Position numbers and translations under genes: made by a program
Shown here: positions 7,286 through 14,581 of the stretch, piece after piece
Layout of the letters: each line of letters begins with the position of its first letter
How positions within the stretch are numbered: the stretch's first letter is position 1
Notes under the pieces: model-generated
Seen by the model: the letters and a program-made list of their open reading frames with translations, nothing else
What the model was told of the DNA's origin: nothing
Database searches by the model: none
Virus record (IMG/VR): IMGVR_UViG_3300027749_000471
Span: 1 to 24,495 of that record
Length of the DNA: 24,495 nt
Reading direction: 5' to 3' (one strand)
Origin: a virus

Positions 7286-9892
7286 ATGGCTGATGTTTTA
7301 GAACAATTCTTTGGTGGGTCAGTTGCTGCACCACCTAAGCCAACTGGCGGCAAAACCGTTGCATCTGATATGCAGTCAAAGCGGGATCAAGATGCTCTGG
7401 CTATCATTCAACAAGAATTAGGCGCAGCGCAAGGCAGGCTTGCATCAGCTACTGATCCGCAACAAAAGATGATGCATCAGGCCGACATTGCTGCACTGCA
7501 ACGAGAGATTGCCCGTAAATCTAAAACTGCAATGCCAGCACCCGCTGCGCCTGCGGCACAAACGACACAAGCAGCGCCAGCCGCACCTAGTGATCCGCTA
7601 GAAGCATTCTTTACAGGTAAGCCTGTTGCCGCACAACCCGCTGCTATTGCCCCAACAAGTACCGCTGGCGCTGGCCGTGGTTCTTATGAGGGATATAGTC
7701 AAGCGGGTGAAGCTGGAGGTAAAGTTAAGGCTGCACCTATTACTCTACAAGGTGCAATTGACCAGCCAAGCACAGCAGTGCGCCAGATATTTGGTAATGT
7801 GTTGAAAAAGGGCTTTGAAGCCCGTCAGCAATTGGGTGAAAGAACTGCTGGCGCAATTGATACTCTTTATGGTGCTGTGCCTGCTTTATATGGTGCTGGT
7901 GTACAAGCATTGGCAAGAACAGCCCAAACGCCTACACAAGCAGAACAAACAGGGCAAGCCGCAGCAGCCACAATCAATCAACCAATTGGTAAAGCCGCTG
8001 GCATTACGGGCAAGGAAACATACCAGCAACCTTTGGGCGGTATTACTCAACCTATTGCTGAACAAGTTAATAAGATGTTTAACGTGCTTGGCATGACACC
8101 AGAACAGATTTCAGAAAAGACTGGAATTCCTGCACCTGACATTAGAAACATGGTTGTTATTGGTTCTGCTGCATTGCCGCAAGCTGTTAAAGAAGTTGCG
8201 CCTGTGGTTGGTAAAGCAGTGCAACCCTTGCGACAAATGGCGGGTGAGTTGGAAATTGTCAAGCCTGGTCAATTAAGTAAAGCAGAAGCGCAAGCACAGT
8301 TTGAAGCCCGTCAAGCACCAGCGGGTAGTGCTGGCGCAGCCGCGGTTGAACAAAATCCTTTTGCTGGCAAGATTACTGGCGAAGAAACAGCCAGAGGTAA
8401 TGGAGTAGGTGCGGTTTTTCCACAAGTCAAACTTACAAAAATACCTAAAGATGTACCTGTTTCTGAACAGCAATTGAGATCACAATTGTTTCAAGAAGTT
8501 TTGCCTGATTTAAAACCAAGGCCAGGCGTTGTAACTGGTAATGATAATTTGCTACGCAATGAGCATGGTTTGGCAAATATGGCTGAACCATCACCATTGG
8601 GATTAAAGTTAAAAGAACAAATTGCTAATGAACAAGTTGGATTTTCTAATTATGCTCAAGATCGTGTTAATGCCACTGGTGCAAGATCAACATTTACAAA
8701 TGATGAACAGCGTGGAAATTTTATCAATGATGTAGCGCATGGAGTTGATCGAGATGATATGTCATCATCAAGTTTGACAGGATATTTAAATCAATCCAAA
8801 AAAGAAATTTACGATTCTGCTCATAAAAATATGGGCGATAACCGAATTAACACTAACCATGCTGATTCATTTTTTGGCAATGCTCAACAATTAGCAACTG
8901 CCGAAAAAGATGGAACTTTGGGTTTTTTAAAAGGCGCACAAAAAGAACTTGAATTGGCAAAAACAGTAGGGTTTGAATTACCTGATGGAAAAATAGCGCC
9001 TGCTGGTTCTGTTGCGTCTTTTAATGCTGTTATCAAAAGCAATAATGCTTCATGGACTCCAGAAAGAGCCAATACTATTCGAAAAATTAATCAAGCAATT
9101 GATAAAGATATTGCGGCTGTGGCTGATCCTGCGTTATACAAACTTGGCGACAAAATACATCAAGTTGAAAAAACTATTCTTGGGTCAAATGGATTCAAAA
9201 GATTATTTGGTGAAGTTGGAGAAAATGGAACTGTAACTTCAAAAGTTGCGCCCGAAAAACTTTTATCATCATTAAATAATTTGCGTAAAGATGAATGGCG
9301 ACACATTCGTGATACTTTTAATGAATTAGCCAATGGTCGGGTTAGAGGTGCGCCAGAGGGTTTGCCGCCAGTACCACCTGAGTTGCGTCAATCTGCCGCT
9401 GCCGCCGTAGCTGAAATGGACGGCGCATTAGCCCGTGAAGTTTATAAAGCAGGCGCTACAAATGTAGGTGAATGGAATTCAAACGCTGTAAACAATAAAT
9501 TGACTTCTATTGTTGGCGAAAAGATTTTAGAAACATTTCCCCCTGACGAAATTCGCAAATTTGGCGCATTAAATTATGTAGGTCAATTTACCCCTGGCTT
9601 GAAATATGAAGGCGCTGGACAACAAACAAGGCGTATTAGTTTGCTAGAAAAAAGCTATCCATCAGTTGGTGCGACTGTTGGCGGTGCTTTGGCTGGTGTT
9701 TTAAGTGAAAATAGTCCTTTAGCAATTGGTGGCGGCGCATACGTTGGGCGAGATATAGGCGCTAGATTGCAAGCTAAAAAAGCTGTAAAAGAAGAAGCCA
9801 AAGCCGTTAGAAAAATGGAAAAAGAAATGGAAAAGGCCAAGGCACTTGGTCAGCAAACAGGCAAAAACAAAATACAAGATTTGGGGAAATGA
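7286..9892 (+). CDS. Large internal virion / ejection protein (868 aa)
   Basis: The longest gene of the window. The N-terminus (MADVLEQFFGG) and a second copy-like stretch, DPLEAFFTGKP near residue 103, flank an Ala/Pro/Gln-rich linker. The middle is long, helical and charged. Near residue 790-830 a Gly-rich hydrophobic stretch (VGATVGGALAGVL, then IGGGAYVGRDIGARL) could insert in a membrane. The C-terminus is a highly charged coiled coil (KEEAKAVRKMEKEMEKAKAL). This fits a protein ejected with the DNA that spans the host envelope. No lytic transglycosylase motif was seen. It overlaps the next gene by ATGA. Function is inferred from size, architecture and place before the lysis genes. Confidence 0.65.
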   Translation: MADVLEQFFGGSVAAPPKPTGGKTVASDMQSKRDQDALAIIQQELGAAQGRLASATDPQQKMMHQADIAALQREIARKSKTAMPAPAAPAAQTTQAAPAAPSDPLEAFFTGKPVAAQPAAIAPTSTAGAGRGSYEGYSQAGEAGGKVKAAPITLQGAIDQPSTAVRQIFGNVLKKGFEARQQLGERTAGAIDTLYGAVPALYGAGVQALARTAQTPTQAEQTGQAAAATINQPIGKAAGITGKETYQQPLGGITQPIAEQVNKMFNVLGMTPEQISEKTGIPAPDIRNMVVIGSAALPQAVKEVAPVVGKAVQPLRQMAGELEIVKPGQLSKAEAQAQFEARQAPAGSAGAAAVEQNPFAGKITGEETARGNGVGAVFPQVKLTKIPKDVPVSEQQLRSQLFQEVLPDLKPRPGVVTGNDNLLRNEHGLANMAEPSPLGLKLKEQIANEQVGFSNYAQDRVNATGARSTFTNDEQRGNFINDVAHGVDRDDMSSSSLTGYLNQSKKEIYDSAHKNMGDNRINTNHADSFFGNAQQLATAEKDGTLGFLKGAQKELELAKTVGFELPDGKIAPAGSVASFNAVIKSNNASWTPERANTIRKINQAIDKDIAAVADPALYKLGDKIHQVEKTILGSNGFKRLFGEVGENGTVTSKVAPEKLLSSLNNLRKDEWRHIRDTFNELANGRVRGAPEGLPPVPPELRQSAAAAVAEMDGALAREVYKAGATNVGEWNSNAVNNKLTSIVGEKILETFPPDEIRKFGALNYVGQFTPGLKYEGAGQQTRRISLLEKSYPSVGATVGGALAGVLSENSPLAIGGGAYVGRDIGARLQAKKAVKEEAKAVRKMEKEMEKAKALGQQTGKNKIQDLGK

Positions 9893-10125
9893 TGGCGACA
9901 CCTGAAATTGACTTAGTTAAGTACGGCGTTCTTTGGCAAAAGGTTGAAGATTACGAGCGCCGATTTGACCAAATGGAAACCAAGATTGACAAACTTGAAT
10001 TATCAATTGAAAAGCTAGTAGCACTGGCAAATCAAAGCCGTGGCGGGTTTTGGATGGGTATGGCGCTGGTATCTGCTTTATCGTCTGCTGTGGGCTATAT
10101 AAGCCATTGGGTAGGCAAGAATTGA
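9889..10125 (+). CDS. XhlA-like small membrane protein, putative holin or lysis accessory
   Basis: This 78-aa protein has a charged coiled coil at about residues 14-46 (KVEDYERRFDQMETKIDKLE) followed by one transmembrane segment at about 53-72 (GFWMGMALVSALSSAVGYIS) and a short tail. This matches the haemolysin XhlA type, small proteins found in phage lysis cassettes with holins and endolysins. The start is ATG at 9889, overlapping the previous stop as ATGA; a second ATG at 9892 is possible. The neighbouring 3TM holin and M15 endolysin support a lysis role. Confidence 0.65.
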   Translation: MMATPEIDLVKYGVLWQKVEDYERRFDQMETKIDKLELSIEKLVALANQSRGGFWMGMALVSALSSAVGYISHWVGKN

Positions 10126-10801
10126 TCCAATCAGTTTGCTCATTGCTGCAAATTCCTGTGTCCAAGGAATTACCAAGCTGTGCGATTTGTACAAGCAAAG
10201 CAAAGCCAACTTCATCAAAATCAAGTCCACTGCTGAAGAAATTGCCACAGATGCCAAAGCAGTCAGATCATGGTGGCAACGATTGTTTGGATCAGCGCCA
10301 GCCTCAATCAAGCCTGTGGCGAAAAAGGAAAAGTTTGTTAACTACAACGAAAGCCAAGCAATGGCAGACATCGTTGCCGAACTAACAAAATTCTGGACGC
10401 TGCAAGATCAGTTAGGGGAGTATTTGAGGGCAGAGGAAGCAAAAGCAAAAGTCTATGACCCAAACGTCACCAATGCCCAGCAGATGCAAACGGCAATGAA
10501 CCGCATCATGTGCCAACAAGAAGCTGCAAAGCTGGAGGTGACAATTCGTGAACTGATGGTGTACGAAACCCCTGGCCTTGCTGACCTGTACACCCAGACG
10601 TATGAGATGCGCGGCGTGATCCGAGAGCAACAGGAGAAAGCTAGACTTGCAAACCTTTCTCAGGAAAGACAAACGCAGTGGCAACAACGACAAGAGGAAA
10701 GAAACCTACGACTAAAACTGGCGGCAGTAGTAGTGACTTCTATATTCCTCCTGTACCTGTGGCTGTGGCTCGTCCTCGTCAATCGTTGGGGGAAGACATG
10801 A
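10121..10801 (+). CDS. C-tail-anchored membrane protein of the lysis region
   Basis: A hydrophobic N-terminal helix (DPISLLIAANSCVQGITKL) is followed by a long helical, Gln/Glu-rich body and one strong C-terminal transmembrane segment (VVVTSIFLLYLWLWLVLV, about 13-30 residues from the end). I chose an ATT start at 10121: it overlaps the previous stop as ATTGA, has AGG 5 nt upstream (10113-10115), and gives the DPIS-type N-terminus I associate with this family. The first ordinary start in this frame is TTG at 10136, with no good ribosome-binding site. From 10121 the product is 226 aa. Its function is unknown; its place among holin and endolysin genes suggests lysis or virion release. Confidence 0.7.
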   Translation: MDPISLLIAANSCVQGITKLCDLYKQSKANFIKIKSTAEEIATDAKAVRSWWQRLFGSAPASIKPVAKKEKFVNYNESQAMADIVAELTKFWTLQDQLGEYLRAEEAKAKVYDPNVTNAQQMQTAMNRIMCQQEAAKLEVTIRELMVYETPGLADLYTQTYEMRGVIREQQEKARLANLSQERQTQWQQRQEERNLRLKLAAVVVTSIFLLYLWLWLVLVNRWGKT

Positions 10802-10959
10802 TGGGCTGGGTGGCCGCTGTGTTGCTCGTAGGGCTGCTGTTGCCCTTGGGCGCAATGCTGTACATGGACATCTTGCAAGCCAAGCACGAAGTCAAAGCGC
10901 AAGTGGAAAAAGTGGAAAAATTAAGGCGTGAAATTGAACAGAAAGAACGGGAGAAATAA
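10678..10959 (+). CDS. Small membrane protein overlapping its upstream neighbour
   Basis: From GTG at 10678 (GGAAAG at 10663-10668) the protein has 93 residues: a Lys/Thr/Gly N-terminus, a Pro-rich stretch (FYIPPVPVAVARP), a transmembrane segment (about 43-64, WVAAVLLVGLLLPLGAMLYM) and a C-terminal charged coiled coil (KVEKLRREIEQKEREK). This start gives a 124-nt out-of-frame overlap with the preceding gene. The alternative ATG at 10798 gives a 53-aa protein with a 4-nt ATGA overlap and keeps the membrane segment and coiled coil. The topology resembles a spanin-type or accessory lysis protein, but no lipobox is present. The downstream join to the holin is TAATG. Confidence 0.65.
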   Translation: MATTTRGKKPTTKTGGSSSDFYIPPVPVAVARPRQSLGEDMMGWVAAVLLVGLLLPLGAMLYMDILQAKHEVKAQVEKVEKLRREIEQKEREK

Positions 10960-11468
10960 TGTTACCAATACTTGCATCACTACTAGGTAGTCTTGCCCAA
11001 AACGGGTTAGGGTTGCTCTCCAGCGCAATTCAAGCCAAAGGCAAGGAAGTGGTTGAAAACACCTTGGGCGTGAAAATCCCTGACGCACCAACCCCTGAAG
11101 ATGTGGCAAAACTGCGCCAGCTTCAATTTGACCATGAAGAACGGCTACTTGAGCTTGGTATTGAAAAAGCCAAGATGGATTTAGCTGAACTTGATTTGCT
11201 GGCAAAAGCCGCGCAGAACGATGCTGACAACATCACAGACCGATGGGAAGCAGATATGGCATCTGACTCATGGCTGTCCAAGAACATACGCCCTATGAGC
11301 CTTATAGCGATCTTTTTGGGATATTTCCTGTTTGCCATGATGTCTGCCTATGGTCTAAACGCCAATGAATCCTATGTGACCCTATTGGGCAACTGGGGAA
11401 TGTTAATCATGGGCGCTTACTTTGGTGGAAGAACCGTGGAAAAACTGGCAGAAATGAGGAAAAAATGA
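10959..11468 (+). CDS. 3TM holin (GTA_holin_3TM type)
   Basis: Holins of this family form membrane lesions that let endolysin reach the cell wall. The 169-aa protein begins with an amphipathic segment (LPILASLLGSLAQNGLGLLS), followed by a charged helix (about 50-105). It ends with RWEADMASDSWLSKNIRP and two hydrophobic segments (MSLIAIFLGYFLFAMMSAYG, about 118-138, and NWGMLIMGAYFGG, about 145-158) before a basic tail. The SWLSKNIRP motif just before the first hydrophobic segment is typical of the family. It overlaps both neighbours by 1-4 nt and directly precedes the endolysin. Confidence 0.85.
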   Translation: MLPILASLLGSLAQNGLGLLSSAIQAKGKEVVENTLGVKIPDAPTPEDVAKLRQLQFDHEERLLELGIEKAKMDLAELDLLAKAAQNDADNITDRWEADMASDSWLSKNIRPMSLIAIFLGYFLFAMMSAYGLNANESYVTLLGNWGMLIMGAYFGGRTVEKLAEMRKK

Positions 11469-11803
11469 GCTTAAACACCGAACAAGCTGCATTCTTGCTG
11501 GATGCCTGCAAACTTATTCAATACGCCACAGAGCAGGGTTTCACGGTTACTGGCGGGGAATTGTCCCGTACACCTGAACAACAGGCTATCTACTTTAAAA
11601 CAGGTCGATCCAAGACTATGAACAGCATCCACTTAAAACGCTGCGCCATTGATTTGAACTTCTTTAAGGATGGAAAGATTATTTGGGACAAGGCAACTAT
11701 TGAGCCGCTGGGTCTATATTGGGAAAGCCTACATCCTAAAAATCGGTGGGGCGGTCATTTTTCTAATCTGGTGGATTGCCCTCACTTTGAGCGTAACGTC
11801 TAA
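11465..11803 (+). CDS. M15-family peptidase endolysin
   Basis: A 112-aa single-domain zinc peptidase, probably an L-alanyl-D-glutamate (or D-Ala) endopeptidase that cuts peptidoglycan cross-peptides. The SxHxxxxAxD signature is at SIHLKRCAID, giving zinc ligands His56 and Asp63. The second part, DCPHFE, supplies the catalytic acidic residue (Asp104) and third ligand His107. The SRTPEQQ segment near residue 34 fits the family. There is no signal peptide or cell-wall-binding domain, so release depends on the holin just upstream. It starts ATGA over the holin stop. Its stop codon overlaps by 4 nt the stop of a small gene on the other strand, ending the rightward late operon. Confidence 0.9.
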   Translation: MSLNTEQAAFLLDACKLIQYATEQGFTVTGGELSRTPEQQAIYFKTGRSKTMNSIHLKRCAIDLNFFKDGKIIWDKATIEPLGLYWESLHPKNRWGGHFSNLVDCPHFERNV

Positions 11804-11895
11804 TCTGCAAAGATGTATAGCAGTAAGACAGCGCCAGCAACGCCAATCAAAGCGCCAACAAACAAAACTAGGATGGTGACAATTATTTCTCCCAT
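11800..11895 (-). CDS. 31-34-residue single-span membrane protein
   Basis: On the minus strand, ATG at 11895 opens a 31-codon frame; an in-frame ATG at 11904 would add MRQ. The product is almost all one hydrophobic segment (IIVTILVLFVGALIGVAGAV, then LLLYIFAD). TAAGGAG just upstream is 11 nt from the 11895 start but only 2 nt from the 11904 start, so I prefer 11895. It overlaps the end of the preceding 63-aa gene and is the last gene of the leftward operon. Its function is unknown. Its stop overlaps the endolysin stop on the opposite strand. Confidence 0.5.
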   Translation of the reverse strand: MGEIIVTILVLFVGALIGVAGAVLLLYIFAD

Positions 11896-12074
11896 TTGGC
11901 GCATAACTCCTTAACGGCTTTGGATTTACGGGGCTTGTCACAGACTTTGCTGATTGATTTGTGCTTGGCTTTTTCCCGCAATTCAATGCTTGTCAACGGT
12001 TTTAACGTGTCTGGATATAGCCCATGCCAGCCTGTAACGCCCATCACCGCAGCCAAAACAAGGCGGTCAATCAC
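11883..12074 (-). CDS. Small basic protein with hydrophobic N-terminus (63 aa)
   Basis: The GTG start at 12074 overlaps the previous stop as GTGA. The N-terminus is hydrophobic (IDRLVLAAVMGVTGWHGLYP), possibly a membrane anchor or uncleaved signal. The remainder is strongly basic with two Cys (SKVCDKPRKSKAVKELCAKW). No catalytic motif is recognised. The gene lies near the end of the leftward early operon among small accessory genes, so a host-directed role is possible but only inferred. Confidence 0.65.
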   Translation of the reverse strand: MIDRLVLAAVMGVTGWHGLYPDTLKPLTSIELREKAKHKSISKVCDKPRKSKAVKELCAKWEK

Positions 12075-12193
12075 TTGTAAACCGCCACTATTTCACCGCC
12101 AAAGTTTTTTTGAATCTCTTTGGCAGGCTGCTCTGTCCAAAAGAATTTAGCTTCGTGGTTTTCTTTGATCCAAACATATCCAAATGGTTTCAT
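12071..12193 (-). CDS. Small hypothetical protein (40 aa)
   Basis: ATG at 12193 follows a strong GAGGAGGGAG sequence and overlaps the upstream stop as ATGA; its own stop overlaps the next gene as GTGA. The peptide begins MKPFGYVWIKENHEAKFFW and ends EIVAVYK, a C-terminal style seen in many small phage proteins of unknown function. The tight coupling on both sides and the good ribosome-binding site make it very likely translated despite its size. It has no membrane segment or Cys motif. Confidence 0.7.
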   Translation of the reverse strand: MKPFGYVWIKENHEAKFFWTEQPAKEIQKNFGGEIVAVYK

Positions 12194-12411
12194 GCGTAAT
12201 CTCCCTCCTCAGTGTGTTCTGTTAACCGTTTTTGCAGACGCTGGATGCGTTGCTCGTTGTACTGAACAATTGATCTGGCATATTCAACGCCTGATTCGGC
12301 CTCTAATTTCTTTTTGTGCGCTTCCCGTAATTCAATGGCAATGATTTCCCTGATTGTTTTGGTGCGGGTGATTTCCCGTAGGAATTTACTTGTTGATTCT
12401 TTTAATGTCAT
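12190..12411 (-). CDS. Small helical, charged protein (73 aa)
   Basis: Almost wholly alpha-helical and rich in Glu, Arg and Lys (IREIIAIELREAHKKKLEAE, then QRIQRLQKRL), so probably a coiled-coil protein. No known domain is recognised. Start and stop both form ATGA overlaps with the neighbours, placing it firmly in the leftward operon. Its function is unknown. Confidence 0.75.
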   Translation of the reverse strand: MTLKESTSKFLREITRTKTIREIIAIELREAHKKKLEAESGVEYARSIVQYNEQRIQRLQKRLTEHTEEGDYA

Positions 12412-12773
12412 GTGTTGCGTTCTTTAAGTATGCTTTCTGCCCATCGAGCGCCAGCAATAAAATCAAATATATGAGTTTTTGGCTCATTCATGTCTTTATC
12501 AATTAGCCCTACCCATGTGCGCTGTGGGTGGGAGTAGAGAGGGCCAGCAATAGGTTTTCCTTTAACCCACAAAATTTCAGTCTTTGAATAAGACTCGTCC
12601 CCTTGTAGCGGCCTGACTGTGCAATGCGCCACAGGCTCTTGGCTTTCCAACTCTGCAATCAGTTGTTTGCCCGCTTGGATGGCTTCTTGCGATTTTTTTT
12701 GAACCCCAAAGTTGTCTATAGAAATTGCAGATAACTTCAGAGCTTCTACCATTTGTTTTAATATTTCAATCAT
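12408..12773 (-). CDS. Phage hypothetical protein, paralogue of the upstream gene (121 aa)
   Basis: The N-terminal half has the pattern MIEILKQMVEALK, then IAELESQEPVA, then PLYSHPQRTWVGL. This matches its upstream neighbour (MIEVLKQALEALE, ALAELENQKPVA, PLYTHPPQR). Such proteins are common in phages and prophages, usually with a helical N-terminus, a PVA segment and an LYxHPQR motif; no function is established that I know of. The C-terminal parts of the two differ, so the duplicated module is mainly the N-terminal ~85 residues. ATGA overlaps occur at both ends. Confidence 0.75.
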   Translation of the reverse strand: MIEILKQMVEALKLSAISIDNFGVQKKSQEAIQAGKQLIAELESQEPVAHCTVRPLQGDESYSKTEILWVKGKPIAGPLYSHPQRTWVGLIDKDMNEPKTHIFDFIAGARWAESILKERNT

Positions 12774-13150
12774 GCTTGCTCTTTGATGCCGTGGATAAAT
12801 TCAGCGTCTCTAAACCCCAATTGGTAAACATTTTTAAATTCAATTCCTGGGTAAAGCCAATGTTTGCTGAACATTAAGTCAATTTGATCATCCGTCAACG
12901 GCTTGCGCTGTGGTGGGTGGGTGTAGAGAGGGATTGGATTTTCACACTCGTCATGGTGTGACTGCTCACAAGGCTCGCCATCAAACGCACTGCACATCCA
13001 CGCCACAGGCTTTTGGTTTTCCAACTCTGCAAGAGCTTGATTTAAAGATGCGATGGCTTTGTCGTGCCTTTCACACCCAGCATCATCTAACTTGTAATTA
13101 CCGCAATGATTTTCCAACGCCTCAAGCGCCTGTTTCAATACTTCAATCAT
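12770..13150 (-). CDS. Phage hypothetical protein with LYTHPPQR motif (126 aa)
   Basis: The helical N-terminus (MIEVLKQALEALENHC) is followed by a Cys/His-rich middle (MCSAFDGEPCEQSHHDEC) that could bind a metal, then PIPLYTHPPQRKPLTDDQID and a C-terminal domain ending FIHGIKEQA. It is a paralogue of the next gene downstream. Start and stop are ATGA overlaps. A conserved phage family of unknown function. The Cys/His cluster is not found in the paralogue. Confidence 0.75.
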   Translation of the reverse strand: MIEVLKQALEALENHCGNYKLDDAGCERHDKAIASLNQALAELENQKPVAWMCSAFDGEPCEQSHHDECENPIPLYTHPPQRKPLTDDQIDLMFSKHWLYPGIEFKNVYQLGFRDAEFIHGIKEQA

Positions 13151-13410
13151 GCTTGTTCTCCTCTGGCTCTGATTTTGGCGGCAATTGTGCTACCGATAAC
13201 GCCAAAGCTGTGTTCAGCAACCTTTGCACAGGCTTCACGTTCTTTGGCAACTGCCTCGTAAATTTCAACCGCTGTTTGGTCTTGCCATTTCTCACGTTCT
13301 TTGGCGGTTGCAAGGTCATAAAAATTTCTCAACGCTTGATGAAAAGAAACATTGATGTCTTGATAAAGACCAGCCTGTCTAGCCATCTCAATAATTTCAT
13401 CTTGTGTCAT
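13147..13410 (-). CDS. Hypothetical phage protein (87 aa)
   Basis: The start at 13410 (MTQDEIIEMARQAGL) is chosen over an in-frame ATG at 13443 because it overlaps the upstream stop as ATGA and has GGGAG at a proper distance. The protein is helical, with a charged region containing two AKERE repeats (TAKEREKWQ and VAKEREACAKVAE). It ends IRARGEQA. This style is common in phage early operons and no function is known to me. Confidence 0.75.
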   Translation of the reverse strand: MTQDEIIEMARQAGLYQDINVSFHQALRNFYDLATAKEREKWQDQTAVEIYEAVAKEREACAKVAEHSFGVIGSTIAAKIRARGEQA

Positions 13411-13709
13411 ATCAACTCCCGCTGAATAGGCATAATTTTCCATTCACGTTCCATGCGCCCTGACTTGGATTTAACAACCTTGCCCGTCAGACAAATTTCC
13501 CCGTCACGTTCTAATTCATGCAAACGCCTGGCTACTTGCATGGATTCCAGCCCCGTCTGTGCGGCAATGCCATCTTTACCCTGTGCGCCGTGCTTAGATA
13601 AGCAATCCACAATGATCTGGGCATGACGGCTGGCAAGGTCTTTTGCAGACCCTGCTGCCTGCCAACTGGTCAAAGGGTCGGTGTTTCTGACTCTTGGATG
13701 CAGCATCAT
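13407..13709 (-). CDS. Winged-helix-like DNA-binding protein (100 aa)
   Basis: Residues of about 28-80 resemble a winged helix: AQIIVDCLSKHG, then GIAAQTGLESMQVARRLHEL as the recognition-helix region, then a wing-like DGEICLTGKVVKSKSGRM. The N-terminus (RNTDPLTSWQAA) is typical of small phage proteins of this kind. It probably binds DNA, either as a regulator or with the adjacent recombination proteins. AAGGGG precedes ATG 13709. The target is unknown. Confidence 0.65.
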   Translation of the reverse strand: MMLHPRVRNTDPLTSWQAAGSAKDLASRHAQIIVDCLSKHGAQGKDGIAAQTGLESMQVARRLHELERDGEICLTGKVVKSKSGRMEREWKIMPIQRELI

Positions 13710-13715
13710 TACCCC

Positions 13716-13952
13716 TTAAAAGTTAACATCATCATCAGCGGGTAAACCCTTGGGTTCAAATGGCTTAGGGTCGTTTAGATACGCCCAACCGTCCCAGCCG
13801 TTTTCCTTTAAGGGAATTACATCTAGCTTGAGCATTTCGCCATTACGGGTTTCAATGATGCTACCGATGCGCTGGTAACGGTTCTTTGTTTGACCGTCTT
13901 TATTTGTGTACTGACCAACAATTGCGGAAACTTCTTTTCTGATTTTTGACAT
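13716..13952 (-). CDS. Small protein with SSB-like acidic C-terminal tail (78 aa)
   Basis: The compact basic N-terminal part (SKIRKEVSAIVGQYTNKDGQ) is beta-rich. The C-terminus (LPADDDVNF) looks like the acidic, Phe-ended tail by which bacterial SSB recruits partner proteins. It starts TAATG over the stop of the YqaJ exonuclease gene and lies two genes after Erf. In many phages an SSB accompanies a recombinase and exonuclease. I infer an ssDNA-binding accessory, but I cannot identify an OB fold with certainty. Confidence 0.6.
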   Translation of the reverse strand: MSKIRKEVSAIVGQYTNKDGQTKNRYQRIGSIIETRNGEMLKLDVIPLKENGWDGWAYLNDPKPFEPKGLPADDDVNF

Positions 13953-14581
13953 TATTTGCTTTCAATGATTTGGTTGAGTTGTTGCACTTGGGATTCGACT
14001 TCAGCAAGGAATTTGACAATCTCTGCTTCAATCTCTGCAATGTAGGCATCATCCCGATTAACACGGGTGACAAACAATTGCGCTTTGGCTGGCATTCTGG
14101 GATCAAATACAACGTAGTCACAAAATTTTGTGCCAGTACAAGCCATTTGAAATTGCATCTGGGTAAAGTACTTGGTTGGCACTTTGCCTGTTAACAGCGC
14201 CTCAATCATGGTTGCAGTATTTGGACATTTGATTTCTACGAGCCCCTCTCCCTCACCTCCCACAAGGCCATCAGGAGACGCACCAGCCCATTCGATTGTT
14301 GGATGCGGTACAAAGCCCACTTCTTCCACCATAACGCCTTGTGCGGCCTCATAAGCGGCACGGGCAAACGGTTCTTGATCTGTACCCCACTGCATTGCGG
14401 CATTTGTATACGACTCTGCTTTAGTCTGGGTCAGGCGTTCAACCACAAGCTGCGCCATGTAGTTTTCCCTGCTGGTGCTGTAACCCGTCTTTGTTTTAGC
14501 GATTACGTCAGCTACCCTGCTTGCGGTTACTTTGCCTAATCTGATGGCAAACCAATCTTCTGAGCGTTGTTCAATTTCCAT
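13952..14581 (-). CDS. YqaJ-type phage exonuclease (lambda-exonuclease fold)
   Basis: This 209-aa nuclease should resect double-stranded ends 5' to 3', giving ssDNA for the Erf annealing protein. The family starts with QRSEDWFAIRLGKVTASRV. Catalytic residues are visible: Glu70 in WGTDQEPFARAAYE, Asp104 in GASPDGLVG, and Glu116 and Lys118 in LVEIKCP. Downstream helices (KYFTQMQFQMACTG) match the conserved Q-x-Q-M region. It overlaps both neighbours. Together with Erf it forms a two-component single-strand-annealing recombination system, also useful for genome circularisation or concatemer formation. Confidence 0.9.
   Translation of the reverse strand: MEIEQRSEDWFAIRLGKVTASRVADVIAKTKTGYSTSRENYMAQLVVERLTQTKAESYTNAAMQWGTDQEPFARAAYEAAQGVMVEEVGFVPHPTIEWAGASPDGLVGGEGEGLVEIKCPNTATMIEALLTGKVPTKYFTQMQFQMACTGTKFCDYVVFDPRMPAKAQLFVTRVNRDDAYIAEIEAEIVKFLAEVESQVQQLNQIIESK

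Noticed and set aside
10136-10311. Minus and plus frames around the lysis genes (10050-10385 plus; 10078-10311 minus)
   Set aside because: They overlap the supported membrane-protein gene and have no start signals or coherent protein features.
12910-13425. 171-codon plus-strand frame
   Set aside because: Antisense to two coupled early genes with ATGA overlaps and good ribosome-binding sites; its product has no plausible domain and is Cys/His/Phe-rich noise.
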